This document shows, in pieces, positions 1 to 9,599 of a stretch of 64,000 nt of DNA (positions are counted from its first letter, which is position 1; each line of letters starts with the position of its first letter). The stretch is taken from contig OY782765.1 in assembly GCA_963678275.1 (NCBI GenBank), positions 2,976,001-3,040,000 on the forward strand. The letters run 5' to 3'. The stretch is from G963677445 sp963678275 (GTDB lineage: Bacteria > Bacteroidota > Ignavibacteria > Ignavibacteriales > Melioribacteraceae). The position numbers were made by a program, and so were the translations under genes. Under the pieces are notes generated by a model that was not told the DNA's origin, searched no databases, and saw nothing but the letters and a program-made list of their open reading frames with translations.

Positions 1-309
1 GCGAATATCCTTGAACGCACAAGAGAGATAGGCATCAGGCGGGCCATGGGCGCTACACGAAAAAATATTCTTAACCAGTTCCTTTATGAAGCAATCTTTA
101 TCAGTATCGTAGGAGGTATACTTGGCATCATTACAGGCTATATACTTACCTCTCTGATTACAACCTATGCCGAGTGGCGAACGGTTATTACTCCAATATC
201 AATAGTACTTGCTTTTGTTGTTTCTCTGATTGTGGGTGTTGTATTTGGCATCTATCCCGCGAAAAAAGCGGCCGAAAAAGATCCTATTGAATCATTACGG
301 TATGAATAA
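1..309 (+). CDS. ABC transporter permease, MacB/FtsX type (3' fragment)
   Basis: The reading frame is open from base 1, so the gene begins outside the window; only the last 102 residues are seen. They start with A-N-I-L-E-R-T-R-E-I-G-I-R-R-A-M-G, the conserved cytoplasmic segment that precedes the final two membrane helices in MacB/FtsX-type permeases. Two hydrophobic helices follow (about residues 25-52 and 63-87), then the typical ending D-P-I-E-S-L-R-Y-E. The ATG at base 46 is internal, not the start. This family works with an ATPase and often with a periplasmic adaptor and a TolC channel to export proteins, lipids or drugs. The next gene, 14 bases downstream, is TolC-like, which fits a tripartite efflux operon. 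The substrate cannot be told. Confidence 0.88.
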   Translation, partial: ANILERTREIGIRRAMGATRKNILNQFLYEAIFISIVGGILGIITGYILTSLITTYAEWRTVITPISIVLAFVVSLIVGVVFGIYPAKKAAEKDPIESLRYE

Positions 310-323
310 CAGTGGAAAAAATC

Positions 324-1748
324 ATGTTTAATAAAGTTTTATTTCTTTTAATTTTTGCCGCCGGCGCGGTCTTTGGTCAGAAAGTGCTTACCCTGGAAGA
401 TGCTCTTGATATCGCGCTTACTGAAAGTTACCAGATGAAATCGGCTAAATTTAATCTGTTAAGCTCAATGAAAAATCTGGAAGCGACCAAACTCGGCAAC
501 AGATCATCGGTGAGTATGGAATTTGATCTGCCTAATTACAGCAGAACTCTTTCGGGACAGTTTAATACCACAACCGGTAGTGAGGAATTTTTCGAAGTGG
601 GGAACACCACCTGGGAAAGCAGGTTGTTTATCACACAGCCGATTGTATTTTCAAATGGCACTTTATCACTCGTCGGCTCCCTTTTCGGAAGAGATCAGTA
701 CAGCGGATTCTCAGGGGACAGCAAGGATTATTATTCCAACCTGAGCGTCAGGCTTTATCAGCCGTTTTTTATTTTTAACAGCCAGTCGGCCTCTCTTGAA
801 AGGGCCGAAATTAACCTTCGCAAGACCGAACGCAACTATTCACAGGCTGAAAGAGACCTTGTTTATAACGTTACCAATTCATTTTATAATCTCTATAAAG
901 CGCGTAAAAATATGGAGATTACCAATGAAACTGTTGAGCAGACAAACAATTCCTACCAGACCGCTGCCAATAAATTAAAAGCGGGTCTTATAGCCGAGGT
1001 AGAAGCTCTTCAGCTTGAAGTTGACCTGGCTACAAGTAAAAATGACCTTCTCGATGCCGAAAGACGATATGAAGAACATCTCAATTCCTTCAAATTATTG
1101 ATTGGAGTCGAACAGGAAGATAAAATTAGTATAATTCCAAGCCTTGAATATGATCCGGTTGATGTGAATTTCGAAGAAGCGCTGGAAAGCGCCCTGAAAA
1201 ACCGCCCCGATCTGCTGAACGCCACCGAGGATTTGAAACTGGGACTCCTGCAGATTGATGAAGTTGACTCCAGAACAACCATCAAAGCGGAACTTACCGC
1301 TAATTACGGCATAAACAAAAATGATCCCGACTTTGATAATGTATTCCGCGATTTCCTCGATACACGCAGCGTGGTAATGAAACTTTCTGTGCCGGTATGG
1401 GACTGGGGTAAGAACAGCCGCGAGGTGGAAGCCGCCGAAGCCGAACAGAAGCTGAAATCGGCCACACTTGAAAACCTGAAAAAATCAATCCGCAATGAAA
1501 TACTTGCCGCGGTCAACCAGGTAAAATCATCCACCGCCCGGGTTGAAGCTCTCGCTAAAACCGTTGAAGTGGCCCGCAAAACATGGGAGATAAGCGTTGA
1601 AAGGTTTAATGTAGGTAAAATTACCAGTTTTGATCTGTCGCAGGTCCAGCTCAGGCTCACTAACGCCCAGCTTGCCAGCCTTTCGGCCCTTATTGATTAC
1701 AAAATTGCCATCGCCGACCTGGAAAGAAAAACGTTTTTGAAATATTAA
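324..1748 (+). CDS. TolC-family outer-membrane efflux protein
   Basis: About 474 residues. The ATG at 324 is preferred because it opens directly into a signal peptide (M-F-N-K-V then a hydrophobic stretch ending A-V-F-G-Q); a GTG at 312 would add four residues. The rest shows the OEP pattern twice: long heptad-rich helices (around A-R-K-N-M-E-I-T-N-E-T and A-E-Q-K-L-K-S-A-T) alternating with barrel strands, and the family motif N-R-P-D-L in the middle. TolC proteins form trimeric channels across the outer membrane that join an inner-membrane pump. Placement directly after an ABC permease gene suggests co-transcription. Family assignment is firm; the exported substrate is unknown. Confidence 0.9.
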   Translation: MFNKVLFLLIFAAGAVFGQKVLTLEDALDIALTESYQMKSAKFNLLSSMKNLEATKLGNRSSVSMEFDLPNYSRTLSGQFNTTTGSEEFFEVGNTTWESRLFITQPIVFSNGTLSLVGSLFGRDQYSGFSGDSKDYYSNLSVRLYQPFFIFNSQSASLERAEINLRKTERNYSQAERDLVYNVTNSFYNLYKARKNMEITNETVEQTNNSYQTAANKLKAGLIAEVEALQLEVDLATSKNDLLDAERRYEEHLNSFKLLIGVEQEDKISIIPSLEYDPVDVNFEEALESALKNRPDLLNATEDLKLGLLQIDEVDSRTTIKAELTANYGINKNDPDFDNVFRDFLDTRSVVMKLSVPVWDWGKNSREVEAAEAEQKLKSATLENLKKSIRNEILAAVNQVKSSTARVEALAKTVEVARKTWEISVERFNVGKITSFDLSQVQLRLTNAQLASLSALIDYKIAIADLERKTFLKY

Positions 1749-1945
1749 TCATAAACCGGCTTAGCCGGATAAAAAATAAAATCCCAATGAATGAATCGTA
1801 CTCGTTCTCGTAATAATACTTCGTACTCGTCTTTACCAGAACATCCAGATTATTCGAGAACAAGGACGATTACGGGGTACCTGTTCTTTGAGTACGAAAA
1901 AATTTTGCCATTTTGCGTATAATTTAACTCCTTACGGAGCAATCC
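1749..1945 (+). repeat. Composite intergenic unit: box-I hairpin, box-D, box-A
   Basis: Begins just after the TolC stop with the small palindrome CCGGCTTAGCCGG (box-I, 1756-1768). It continues with box-D (about 1788-1898), whose left arm TACTCGTTCTCGTAAT is answered by a right arm containing ATTCGAGAACAAGGACGATTA, so it can fold as a long hairpin. It ends with box-A (about 1901-1945), TTTTGCCATTTTGCGTATAA followed by TTTAACTCCTTACGGA. The same order or parts of it recur at 10329, 24752, 25080, 32525 and elsewhere. No coding potential is seen. Confidence 0.75.
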
Positions 1946-1949
1946 CCTG

Positions 1950-2056
1950 CTACTAATATTAAAAAAATGAAGAATTAGGTTTCTTTGAGTTTTTAACCTT
2001 AGTAGCATGAGAACCACCCGGCCAAACTAAACCTTATTAACCTTATTCAAACGGGC
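1950..2056 (-). repeat. Box-E repeat fragment (inverted)
   Basis: Read on the minus strand this matches the start of box-E, with GAATAAGGTTAATAAGGTTT, then GGGTGGTT and CTACTAAGGTTAAAAA. Fuller copies lie at 16143, 29735, 39985 and 46045. It is directly followed by box-P, so two families abut here. Confidence 0.65.
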
Positions 2057-2065
2057 GATATGTTA

Positions 2066-2560
2066 TAAGGAACTAAATTTTCCCCAGGCAAAGCCTGAGG
2101 AAAACGCCTTAAAGGGAAAAAGTTCCCTGGCAAAACGGGGGGTAATATATTCAATAAGAAATTAAATTCTACGAAAATTGGTAAAAAATTTATCAGCAAG
2201 TAGAAAGTTTTATTACCAGGTATAAGTTTCGTAGTTACTTGAGGTGTGTCCTCCCCCGTCAATGAAGAAAGGCGCTTCATTGCCACCCCCTCCGGCGGGG
2301 GACATTCTGATTACTTGGATTTGTCGATAAATATCCCCCTTCGGAGGGGGTGGATTCAAAGTGTTTTTCTTTGAAGACGGGGGAGGACTATCCTTGAGCT
2401 AACCGATAACTTTTCTTTTTCTGACTCTTTCAGCTTATGGATTTTGAATCGCGGCCTGATTATCGGCAACATGTTATTAGCGGGCTTTTTTGACAAATTT
2501 TGCTCTCCGGATTATCCTCAACATGTTGGCGTCAGTGTGGTGATAAGAGCCTATCTAATA
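2066..2560 (+). repeat. Long repeat cassette: box-P plus box-B
   Basis: About 495 bp shared almost throughout with 46660-47106 (same strand) and 44773-45524 (opposite strand, with extra central sequence). Landmarks are TTTTCCCCAGGCAAAGCCTG, a GTTTTATTACCAGGTATAA segment, two CCCCCTCCG/CGGGGG hairpins, GACTCTTTCAGCTTATGG, and box-B at the end (2465-2553) with two AACATGTT palindromes about 50 bp apart. Short ORFs inside are not conserved between copies, so it is taken as non-coding. Confidence 0.75.
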
Positions 2561-2741
2561 ATCGGGTAAAAAACTCAGAACAGGAATGGGGTGATTAAAA
2601 AGATTGACTTGATATATGTTAGCAATCGAAATCGCAATCGAAATCGGATTCTTTAATAAATCTTTCATTCTTCACTAACCACTATTCACTTCTGGCTTAT
2701 GCATCGTTTGGATACAACTCTACTTACAAATTTAGAATAAA

Positions 2742-2765
2742 AAAAGGGGAGTCAGCTCCCCTTTT
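2742..2765 (-). terminator. Rho-independent terminator of rsgA
   Basis: Perfect stem AAAAGGGGAG / CTCCCCTTTT with a four-base loop, overlapping the rsgA stop codon. On the minus strand the stem is followed by a run of T residues. Confidence 0.85.
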
Positions 2766-3834
2766 AACGTTTGTCACGATTTTTATATACTCTTTTTATC
2801 TCTTTCGATATTATCTTCCACTTCTTTTTACTGTTCGAAGCTTCCCGCGAATCGGTTTTACTTTCAAGATATTGCACTTCCTTTCTCATCTTCAGATAAT
2901 TTTCATAAGTGCTATATTCTATAGTACCATCCTGTACAGCCTGAATAACCGCGCAGCCCTTTTCATGAACGTGTGTGCAATCGGTGAAAAGACAATTAGC
3001 CGAAATTCCGCTGAATTGACCGAATGAATCCTCAAAAGTATCAGAATCGGTCCATAATCCGAATTCGCGCATACCGGGTGTATCAAGAACAAGAATGCCT
3101 GAATCAAGCCTGAAAAGTTTTCTCGAAGTGGTTGTATGCCTTCCCCTTGAGTCAGAGGCTCTGACATCCGAAGTTTTCATCACCTCTTTTCCCGAGAGAA
3201 AATTAAGCAGCGAAGATTTGCCGGCTCCTGAGGAACCTATCAGCGCGTAGGTTTTGCCCGGCTGAAGAAATTCCAGCAGAGGTTCAAATCCTTCTCCGTT
3301 AAAATTGCTGAGGCAAAAAACAGGGCCTCCGGCGGCTGAGTTTTTTACTTGCCTGATATAAGGATTTAAATCTTCCGCCAGGTCAGTCTTTGTAAGTATA
3401 ACCGCGGAAGAAATGCCGCAGCTTCTGATGGCCGCCGCCTGGCGTTCCAGACGATTGACGTTAAAGTTATTATCCAGCCCCTGCACAACAAAAACGACAT
3501 CCAGGTTCGAAGCGATAACCTGCTCTTCAACCGCCCGCCCCGACGCCCGCCTGCTAAGCATATTTTGCCGCGGCAGTATATCATGAATTATTGCCAGATC
3601 ATCAAATTGCGACACCGCGACCCAGTCGCCTGTTTTGGGCAGCGAACTGCTGCCTTCTGTTTCGAATAATAGTTTTCCGGTGGCTTCGGCTCTTAATTCG
3701 CCGGCTTCAGTTATTACCCTCCAGGAATTTTTCTCCTCTCCGGTAATTCTGGCCGGTGTCAGATCATCACGCCCCAGGTCATGGAATGCTTTTTGAAAAA
3801 AATCGTTGTAGCCGAAATCTTTTAGGTATTTCAT
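2764..3834 (-). CDS. rsgA: Ribosome small subunit-dependent GTPase RsgA
   Basis: 356 residues with the circularly permuted GTPase order that defines RsgA/YjeQ: an N-terminal OB-fold (about 25-100), then G4 T-K-T-D (148-151), then G1 G-S-S-G-A-G-K-S (200-207), then G3 D-T-P-G (251-254). The C-terminal zinc knuckle has Cys281, Cys286, His288 and Cys294. RsgA binds the decoding region of the 30S subunit late in assembly and releases with GTP hydrolysis. The gene appears monocistronic, with its own terminator overlapping the stop. The last 40 residues are lysine-rich, as is common in this family. Confidence 0.96.
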   Translation of the reverse strand: MKYLKDFGYNDFFQKAFHDLGRDDLTPARITGEEKNSWRVITEAGELRAEATGKLLFETEGSSSLPKTGDWVAVSQFDDLAIIHDILPRQNMLSRRASGRAVEEQVIASNLDVVFVVQGLDNNFNVNRLERQAAAIRSCGISSAVILTKTDLAEDLNPYIRQVKNSAAGGPVFCLSNFNGEGFEPLLEFLQPGKTYALIGSSGAGKSSLLNFLSGKEVMKTSDVRASDSRGRHTTTSRKLFRLDSGILVLDTPGMREFGLWTDSDTFEDSFGQFSGISANCLFTDCTHVHEKGCAVIQAVQDGTIEYSTYENYLKMRKEVQYLESKTDSREASNSKKKWKIISKEIKRVYKNRDKR

Positions 3835-3840
3835 TTTTTG

Positions 3841-4219
3841 TCCTTTATTCTTAGTAAAATTGGGTATAATTCACCGAGTTTCCTTCTCTCAACAGGAGAA
3901 GGAGGGGACAATTGTTCCGGCTATATGCTTCGTGCGGTTATGTGAGGAAATTAAAAAATAAAAACTCCGTATTAAAAAATTTTTCTTCCGTAAATATAAT
4001 GTTATTGAGCCTTATAGATCAAACAAAATTTTCTTCCCGCGAAGAATGATTATTTATGATACCAGGTGGGAAAGCTTAAGCCTGTATCACTATAGTTTTT
4101 TCTTTCTTAAACCGCCTTTTATTTACAAAAAATTTCGGTTTTTGCTATGGGTTATATAATTTGAAGAGTGGGAGAAAAAACCATCCCCATGAAATTTATG
4201 CAGAGCGCGCGCAAAAATT
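3841..4219. other. Intergenic region, no gene seen
   Basis: About 380 bases between two minus-strand genes. The only structure noted is a short CTTCTC...GAGAAG inverted repeat near 3883-3902. The part next to 3840 must hold the rsgA promoter, but no convincing -35/-10 or -33/-7 pair was identified. Confidence 0.5.
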
Positions 4220-5026
4220 TCACAGTCTGAAACTCAATCCTATCGATACCGGGCTATTCCCCGCGCCACTTTTTATTTCCGGCAATCCCTGGTCAAAAAC
4301 GAGAATATCAAGCTGGCTGTATAACCAGATCGCCGCGTAAGAAAGGATCAGGGCATTCCTGATTTTATAGGAACTGTTGTACCTGTTATATTTTTCATCA
4401 AGTAAAAGTGGATCCCTTTCATTCAGATAATCCTTCTCATCCGAGGCTGTTTTAACTATAAAATAAGCGGAAGATACAAGCGCCGCTATACCTGCCGTAG
4501 TAATTGTCCACCCCTTCACATCATCATCACGGTAAAGATGTCCCCAGCCGGGAACAAGTATTGACCTGGTTACCGAACCTTTTATCAATTCACTTGTTTC
4601 ACTATCATATCTTTTCGTAATCTTATTTGTCGTATCAGCAACAGTTCTCTCCACCGGGATTATTTCAGGGAAATCAAGGAAATATTCACTCCTTACTTTC
4701 TGGAAAAACAAAGCGATCTTTGGCGATATCCTAACAGGATCAATCTTATAGTTTTTATCCAGATCAAGAATATCAATAAAACTCTCGCGGGCTGACTGCT
4801 CATCCGAAATAGAATAATAGGATATTCCTTTCATCAGGTGAATCTCAATTTTTTCCTCTTTTGATAGATTTTTCTCCCTGTTTAATAAAATATTGGAAAG
4901 CTGAATTACCGTTCTGTATTCGAATGACCTGAACTTTCCCCTTATAAAATCAAGATCAGGTTCCTCCTGGGCCATAACCGGGGTTGAAAAAAATAAAACA
5001 GTGAAAAAAATCGACAAATATTTCAT
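4220..5026 (-). CDS. Secreted TPR-like/DUF5683-like protein
   Basis: About 268 residues from the ATG at 5026; a GTG at 5032 overlaps the stop of the upstream Kelch gene by four bases and is the alternative. The protein has a signal peptide ending P-V-M-A-Q, then a helical TPR-like region (about 25-110). After a linker it carries L-V-P-G-W-G-H-L-Y, the hallmark of the DUF5683 membrane segment, with hydrophobic helices around 160-180 and 215-235. Proteins of this type in FCB bacteria are envelope-associated with no fixed function. It is translationally coupled to the Kelch gene and is last in the cluster. Confidence 0.65.
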   Translation of the reverse strand: MKYLSIFFTVLFFSTPVMAQEEPDLDFIRGKFRSFEYRTVIQLSNILLNREKNLSKEEKIEIHLMKGISYYSISDEQSARESFIDILDLDKNYKIDPVRISPKIALFFQKVRSEYFLDFPEIIPVERTVADTTNKITKRYDSETSELIKGSVTRSILVPGWGHLYRDDDVKGWTITTAGIAALVSSAYFIVKTASDEKDYLNERDPLLLDEKYNRYNSSYKIRNALILSYAAIWLYSQLDILVFDQGLPEIKSGAGNSPVSIGLSFRL

Positions 5027-5028
5027 AA

Positions 5029-6282
5029 TCACCTGAGGAGAACCATTTTCCTGGTTACTTTGCCTATCCCGGTTTTAAGTGAGTATAAATATATACCGCC
5101 GGCAATTTCTTTTTCACCCGTGTTCCAGATTGTCTCATAAGTGCCTGCCGACCTGAAACCTTTGGTCAACGTTTCGACTTCATTCCCCAGAATGTCATAT
5201 ACCTTAAGTGATATATAACCCGGCGAGTTAAGTGTGTAAGTTATTTTGGTAGAAGGATTAAAAGGATTTGGATAATTTTGTGAAAGGTCAAAAGATCTTG
5301 GCTCAAGTGATTCGGCATCCTGAATAAAGGTGGTTGGGACACTTAAAAGTTCTATTTCCGATACTACATTTTCCTCTTCATCAAATCCCCCCATAACATA
5401 AACAGCCCCTTCAAACTCCACGGCCATAGCATGTTTTCTCGCTATATTAAGAGGATTACCCGCGCTAAGGCTGTATTCTTCATTATTTACCTTAAAGAAT
5501 TCCACGGAATTAAGAGCCTCATTCGATCCGTTAAATCCCCCGATAATTAAAATAGTGTCATCCGAATAACTTACAGCGCATCCGCCCGCCCGTGGAACCA
5601 TCAGATTTACCGGAAGCTTAACCAGTGTTTTTTCCGCAATGTCATATCGATAAATAGAACTCGACACCCCGTAATATACACCGCCGAAAATGTAAAGATA
5701 ATCACCGAGCGCCGCTGTCATTTGCTGTTCCGGATAGTTGGAGCCGGAATAAAAATTATCATTAATATAAACAAACTCATCATCACTGATATTATATTCC
5801 ATGATATAGGAATTATCCGGCAGGGAACCGAACCAGGGATTGCCTCCGACAATATAAAAGGTTTCATTATGCACCAACCCGGAACAAAATATCCTGTTCA
5901 TAGCCGTATTGGAGGCTATCTGCATCGTATAACCCGCGCCCGGGCTCCATGATTCAATATTCTCGCATGCCGCGGTAGTATCATGCCCCCCTCCGGTCAT
6001 TAAAAAATGTCCCTGGAAATATCCTCCGCAAAATCCATATCTTTCCTTTACAAGCTGACCTTCAATTGTCCATAAACCGCTGAACAGATCATATTTTTGT
6101 ATCCATTTTACCGGGTCCTGAATCTGTTCCGAATATCCTCCCGCGACATAAATATTCTGATTTAAGCTAAATATGGTCCCGCCTGCCACAGGATATTGCA
6201 TCTCATCAACTATTTCCCAGGTTCCGGTTTGCCCCGGGACTGATGACGCAAATATCAATATTAAAATAAGTATTCTGTACAT
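5029..6282 (-). CDS. Secreted Kelch-repeat protein with C-terminal sorting tail
   Basis: 417 residues. A signal peptide (1-17, ending V-P-G-Q) is followed by about six Kelch blades (roughly 30-310), seen as repeated I/V-x-G-G-x doublets spaced about 50 residues apart. The tail from about 333 contains S-Q-N-Y-P-N-P-F-N-P-S-T-K-I, then a FlgD-like beta domain ending in K-M-V-L-L-R, the type used for outer-membrane export and anchoring in FCB bacteria. The propeller probably binds a ligand or partner outside the cell. It follows the kinase gene by 73 bases and overlaps or abuts the next gene. Confidence 0.85.
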   Translation of the reverse strand: MYRILILILIFASSVPGQTGTWEIVDEMQYPVAGGTIFSLNQNIYVAGGYSEQIQDPVKWIQKYDLFSGLWTIEGQLVKERYGFCGGYFQGHFLMTGGGHDTTAACENIESWSPGAGYTMQIASNTAMNRIFCSGLVHNETFYIVGGNPWFGSLPDNSYIMEYNISDDEFVYINDNFYSGSNYPEQQMTAALGDYLYIFGGVYYGVSSSIYRYDIAEKTLVKLPVNLMVPRAGGCAVSYSDDTILIIGGFNGSNEALNSVEFFKVNNEEYSLSAGNPLNIARKHAMAVEFEGAVYVMGGFDEEENVVSEIELLSVPTTFIQDAESLEPRSFDLSQNYPNPFNPSTKITYTLNSPGYISLKVYDILGNEVETLTKGFRSAGTYETIWNTGEKEIAGGIYLYSLKTGIGKVTRKMVLLR

Positions 6283-6355
6283 ATATTTCTCTTCAATTTA
6301 CATTACAATAATGCAAATAAACCAATTATTATGCCAGACCAAAATCGGGCCCTGT

Positions 6356-7933
6356 TCAATTTTTCACAAAATTTTTATTTACAATAAGTGTATCGTTTGA
6401 AAGGATTTCAATTTTCTGTGAATGTGCCGGATAAGTCGGATTCTTAAATTCCAGATTATGCCTTCCGGGAAAAAGCTTCAGCGGGTCCTGCAGCGGTGTC
6501 AGTCCCATTGATTTCCCATCGATAAACACTTCTCCCCAGGGATATATATTGCAGTGTAAATAACCAAATAGTGTATCCAGATTAACTTTTATATTGGTTA
6601 ATTCTTCCGATATTATCTTTATTCGTTTTTCATAAACCGGGTAATCGGGATGTTGCAGCCTCAGTTGGTAAAAACCTGGTTCAAGGCGTAGTGAGCTTTC
6701 CAGGGGGGTTGTGTCAATACTCCTCGAATCGATAAAGATATTTGCCCAGGGAACACAATCAATGTATAATAGTCCGGGTGATATTTTTTTCCTCTCAATA
6801 TTAGCCGCCGGTCTTTCAGCCTCAACCGGTTTTGTATTGGCTCCCGTTTTCAGCTCTTCACTGTTATCTTTTTTATTCTCACTTGTTGTCTCAGGAATAA
6901 CATTAGCTGTATCCGGCATCGTATCATCAACTGTCAGAGACATGGTATCCGGGGCCGCTTCCTTGCGGACTTCATTTTTATTATCTGCCGAGAGCATTTC
7001 AGCTATGTAATCTCTGTAGAAAAATCCAGTGATAATTGTCAGAGCGAGAATTGTTAAAATAACTGGTAAAAAGAAAGATGTTTTTTTTACCTGGGTTCTT
7101 TCTCTCTCTTCGGTTTCATATTCCGGTTCAATTATTTTTAAGGCCTCTGACGCCGATTCGGGTCGGGATTTGCTCTTTTTTTTCAGCAGGCTGGAAATAA
7201 GTATTCCATAATCACTATCGATATTTTTTGTTAATTCCGGGATTTTACTTTCATCAAATGAGAGGATATTATTAATCGATTCGCCAACATCACGGCCAAG
7301 GAATGGATTTTTCCCGGTAAAAAACTCAAGCAGAACAATGCCTGTAGAAAAAAGATCGGTGCCCGGGCCCAATTCCTCTCCTTTAATTTGCTCAGGAGAC
7401 ATATAACAGGGAGTGCCCACTATCGATTCCTTATGGGTCAGCATACTATCGCCCATATCGAGCGCCAGCCCAAAATCACCAAGCTTTAATTTACCCTCGT
7501 CATTGATCAGAATATTTTCCGGTTTTATATCCCTGTGAATTATATTGCGGCCATGAGCGTGTATGAGCCCGGCAAGAATTTGTTTTGTAAGTTTTTTGCG
7601 GTATTCATCATCCACATCTTTATTATTAATTAAACCGCGCAGATTTTCACCCGGAAAATACTCGAATGAGATATAAAAAATTTTGCCCGACATCCCGAAA
7701 TCAAGAACTTTAATAATATTTGGATGGTCAAGATTGGCGAGAATTTTTGCTTCCCGTTTGAACCTGCCGGGAACTGCCTGATCAGAAACAAGCGATGTAT
7801 CCAGAGTTTTGAGAAATATTTTTTTATCAAGAAATATATGATGGGCCGTATACACCCCTGAAAGCTCATCTTTTTTGAGTGTTTTTAGTATTTCAAATTT
7901 CTCAAAAAGTATTTCTTTACCGGTCTTCTCCAT
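6356..7933 (-). CDS. Transmembrane Ser/Thr protein kinase with two PEGA domains
   Basis: 525 residues. The N-terminal PknB-like kinase domain (about 12-270) has the invariant lysine in I-F-L-K-T-L, the catalytic loop I-I-H-R-D-I-K-P-E-N and the D-F-G motif, so it should be active. A single membrane helix lies near 285-309. The outer part has a low-complexity Thr/Glu linker and two PEGA domains (about 393-450 and 457-520), each with P-W-x-x-x-F-I-D and a T-P-L segment. PEGA domains are thought to bind envelope structures, so this is probably a sensor kinase. It sits 67 bases downstream of a sigma-54 activator gene, which suggests a shared pathway; the phosphorylation target is not known. Confidence 0.92.
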   Translation of the reverse strand: MEKTGKEILFEKFEILKTLKKDELSGVYTAHHIFLDKKIFLKTLDTSLVSDQAVPGRFKREAKILANLDHPNIIKVLDFGMSGKIFYISFEYFPGENLRGLINNKDVDDEYRKKLTKQILAGLIHAHGRNIIHRDIKPENILINDEGKLKLGDFGLALDMGDSMLTHKESIVGTPCYMSPEQIKGEELGPGTDLFSTGIVLLEFFTGKNPFLGRDVGESINNILSFDESKIPELTKNIDSDYGILISSLLKKKSKSRPESASEALKIIEPEYETEERERTQVKKTSFFLPVILTILALTIITGFFYRDYIAEMLSADNKNEVRKEAAPDTMSLTVDDTMPDTANVIPETTSENKKDNSEELKTGANTKPVEAERPAANIERKKISPGLLYIDCVPWANIFIDSRSIDTTPLESSLRLEPGFYQLRLQHPDYPVYEKRIKIISEELTNIKVNLDTLFGYLHCNIYPWGEVFIDGKSMGLTPLQDPLKLFPGRHNLEFKNPTYPAHSQKIEILSNDTLIVNKNFVKN

Positions 7934-8000
7934 TCCCCGAATACTGGACTATAATAAAATATAAAAGTAGCAAAAAAATATGAAAAGAGAAAGCGGTCCC

Positions 8001-9470
8001 CTATTCCAGTTCCTTAATTTTATTCTGGACCCATCTTACGGAAACTCCAAGAGATTTAGCGGCATTCGTTCTGTTGCCGTTAAATTGTTTCAGTCTTTTT
8101 TTCAGCAGCCGAAGTTCGAAATCTTTTAATGTTCCCTGGAAATCATCCAAATCATTTTCCTCCTCCAGAATAATATGCTCAGGTTCAATCTTTTCATATT
8201 CCGACAAAATAAGAGCCCGCTGAATTACATTGCTAAGCTGCCTGATATTTCCGGGCCAGTAATAATTTTCAAGTTTTCTTATAGCCGCCGCGCTGACCGG
8301 GGTATCGGCTACAGGTGAGAGACTGATAAAATGTTTAACGAGAACCGCTATATCCTCACGCCTTTCCCTCAGTGGTGGTAAAGTAACAGGAAATACATTC
8401 AGACGGTAAAAAAGGTCTTCACGGAAAGTCCCCTCCTTGGCCATCTCCTGAAGATTTTTATTTGTCGCGGCAATAATTCTCACATTAACAGGGGTAAAGC
8501 TGGTATCGCCAAGCCGCATAATTTCATGATTTTCAAGCACCCGCAAAAGTTTTGCCTGAAGAGCGCTGGAAATATCCGCTATTTCATCAAGAAAAAAAGT
8601 TCCTCCGTCGGCCACCTCCAGCAATCCTTTTTTGTCTGACGCAGCCCCGGTAAAAGCTCCCTTTTTATACCCGAAAAGTTCACTTTCAAGCAAATTATCA
8701 GGTATAGAACCGCAAAACTGCGCCAGGAAAGGCTGTTCCGAACGTCCGCTCAGCTTGTGTATTGCCCGTGAAACCAGTTCTTTTCCCGTTCCGCTCTCAC
8801 CTAAAATTAATACATTCGCTTCCGACGCGGCAACTTTATGTATCAGTCTTGCCGTTTTTCTTATCGCTTCACTATTCCCCACCATATTCGGAAGCCGTTC
8901 GGTCGCCTGAAGCTGGTTGACCAGCATCTGGTTTCGGTCCTGAAGTTTTTCAAATTTATCCACCCGGTCAAGAGCGAGTGAAACCAGGTTCGAAAAGAAA
9001 CTAAGAAACGCGAGGTTTTCCTCTGAGAATTCCTTCCTGTGGGAACGGCTGTCCACAAGAATAACCCCCTTAATCTCATCATTCTTCAGGATAGGCACAC
9101 CCAAAACCGAGTTTATATTCTGAATCTGTATACTTTCATACTGTGAAAGCTGCGGGTCACTCTGCACATCATGATAGAGAAACGGCCTTCTGTTTTCAAT
9201 AACTTTATTCAGTATTCCGGATGAAAATTTGGTTATATCTGTCAGATTTTCCTTTTTAATATTTCGCGCGGCAACAATAGTAAAATTCTGATCAGTCTCA
9301 TCATATTTTACAAAAAGGCCCCGTTCGGCATTTATTATCGCTATAACCGTATCGAGAGCCTCCTCAAAAAGAGTATGGCTGTAATCGGCGCTGTTCAGTT
9401 TCTGGCTGATTTCATAAAGCGCGTCATATTGAGATGATGAAATTTCCTTTATTTTATCTATCCTGCTCAT
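8001..9470 (-). CDS. Sigma-54-dependent activator, GAF-AAA+-Fis type
   Basis: 489 residues. An N-terminal GAF domain (about 15-170) takes the place of a receiver domain. The AAA+ domain follows a short linker and has Walker A G-E-S-G-T-G-K-E (about 223), the sigma-54 contact loop G-A-F-T-G-A, Walker B F-F-L-D-E-I and an arginine-finger region. The last 45 residues are a Fis-type helix-turn-helix (N-R-T-N-A-A-K-S-L-G-V-S). Such proteins open promoters of the -24/-12 class when a small molecule or partner acts on the GAF domain. It is first in the minus-strand cluster with the kinase, Kelch and TPR genes. The direct target is not shown; a -24/-12-like site occurs at 35706. Confidence 0.94.
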   Translation of the reverse strand: MSRIDKIKEISSSQYDALYEISQKLNSADYSHTLFEEALDTVIAIINAERGLFVKYDETDQNFTIVAARNIKKENLTDITKFSSGILNKVIENRRPFLYHDVQSDPQLSQYESIQIQNINSVLGVPILKNDEIKGVILVDSRSHRKEFSEENLAFLSFFSNLVSLALDRVDKFEKLQDRNQMLVNQLQATERLPNMVGNSEAIRKTARLIHKVAASEANVLILGESGTGKELVSRAIHKLSGRSEQPFLAQFCGSIPDNLLESELFGYKKGAFTGAASDKKGLLEVADGGTFFLDEIADISSALQAKLLRVLENHEIMRLGDTSFTPVNVRIIAATNKNLQEMAKEGTFREDLFYRLNVFPVTLPPLRERREDIAVLVKHFISLSPVADTPVSAAAIRKLENYYWPGNIRQLSNVIQRALILSEYEKIEPEHIILEEENDLDDFQGTLKDFELRLLKKRLKQFNGNRTNAAKSLGVSVRWVQNKIKELE

Positions 9471-9599
9471 AACACTTCCGGATCATTTTAACAGTTACAC
9501 CATTTATTCATTCAGAACAAATGGAAAATAAAGACCTAAATATACAATAAATCACAATCATAATCCGGCAGGGTCAGAATTTCAATATTGTCCTGATTA

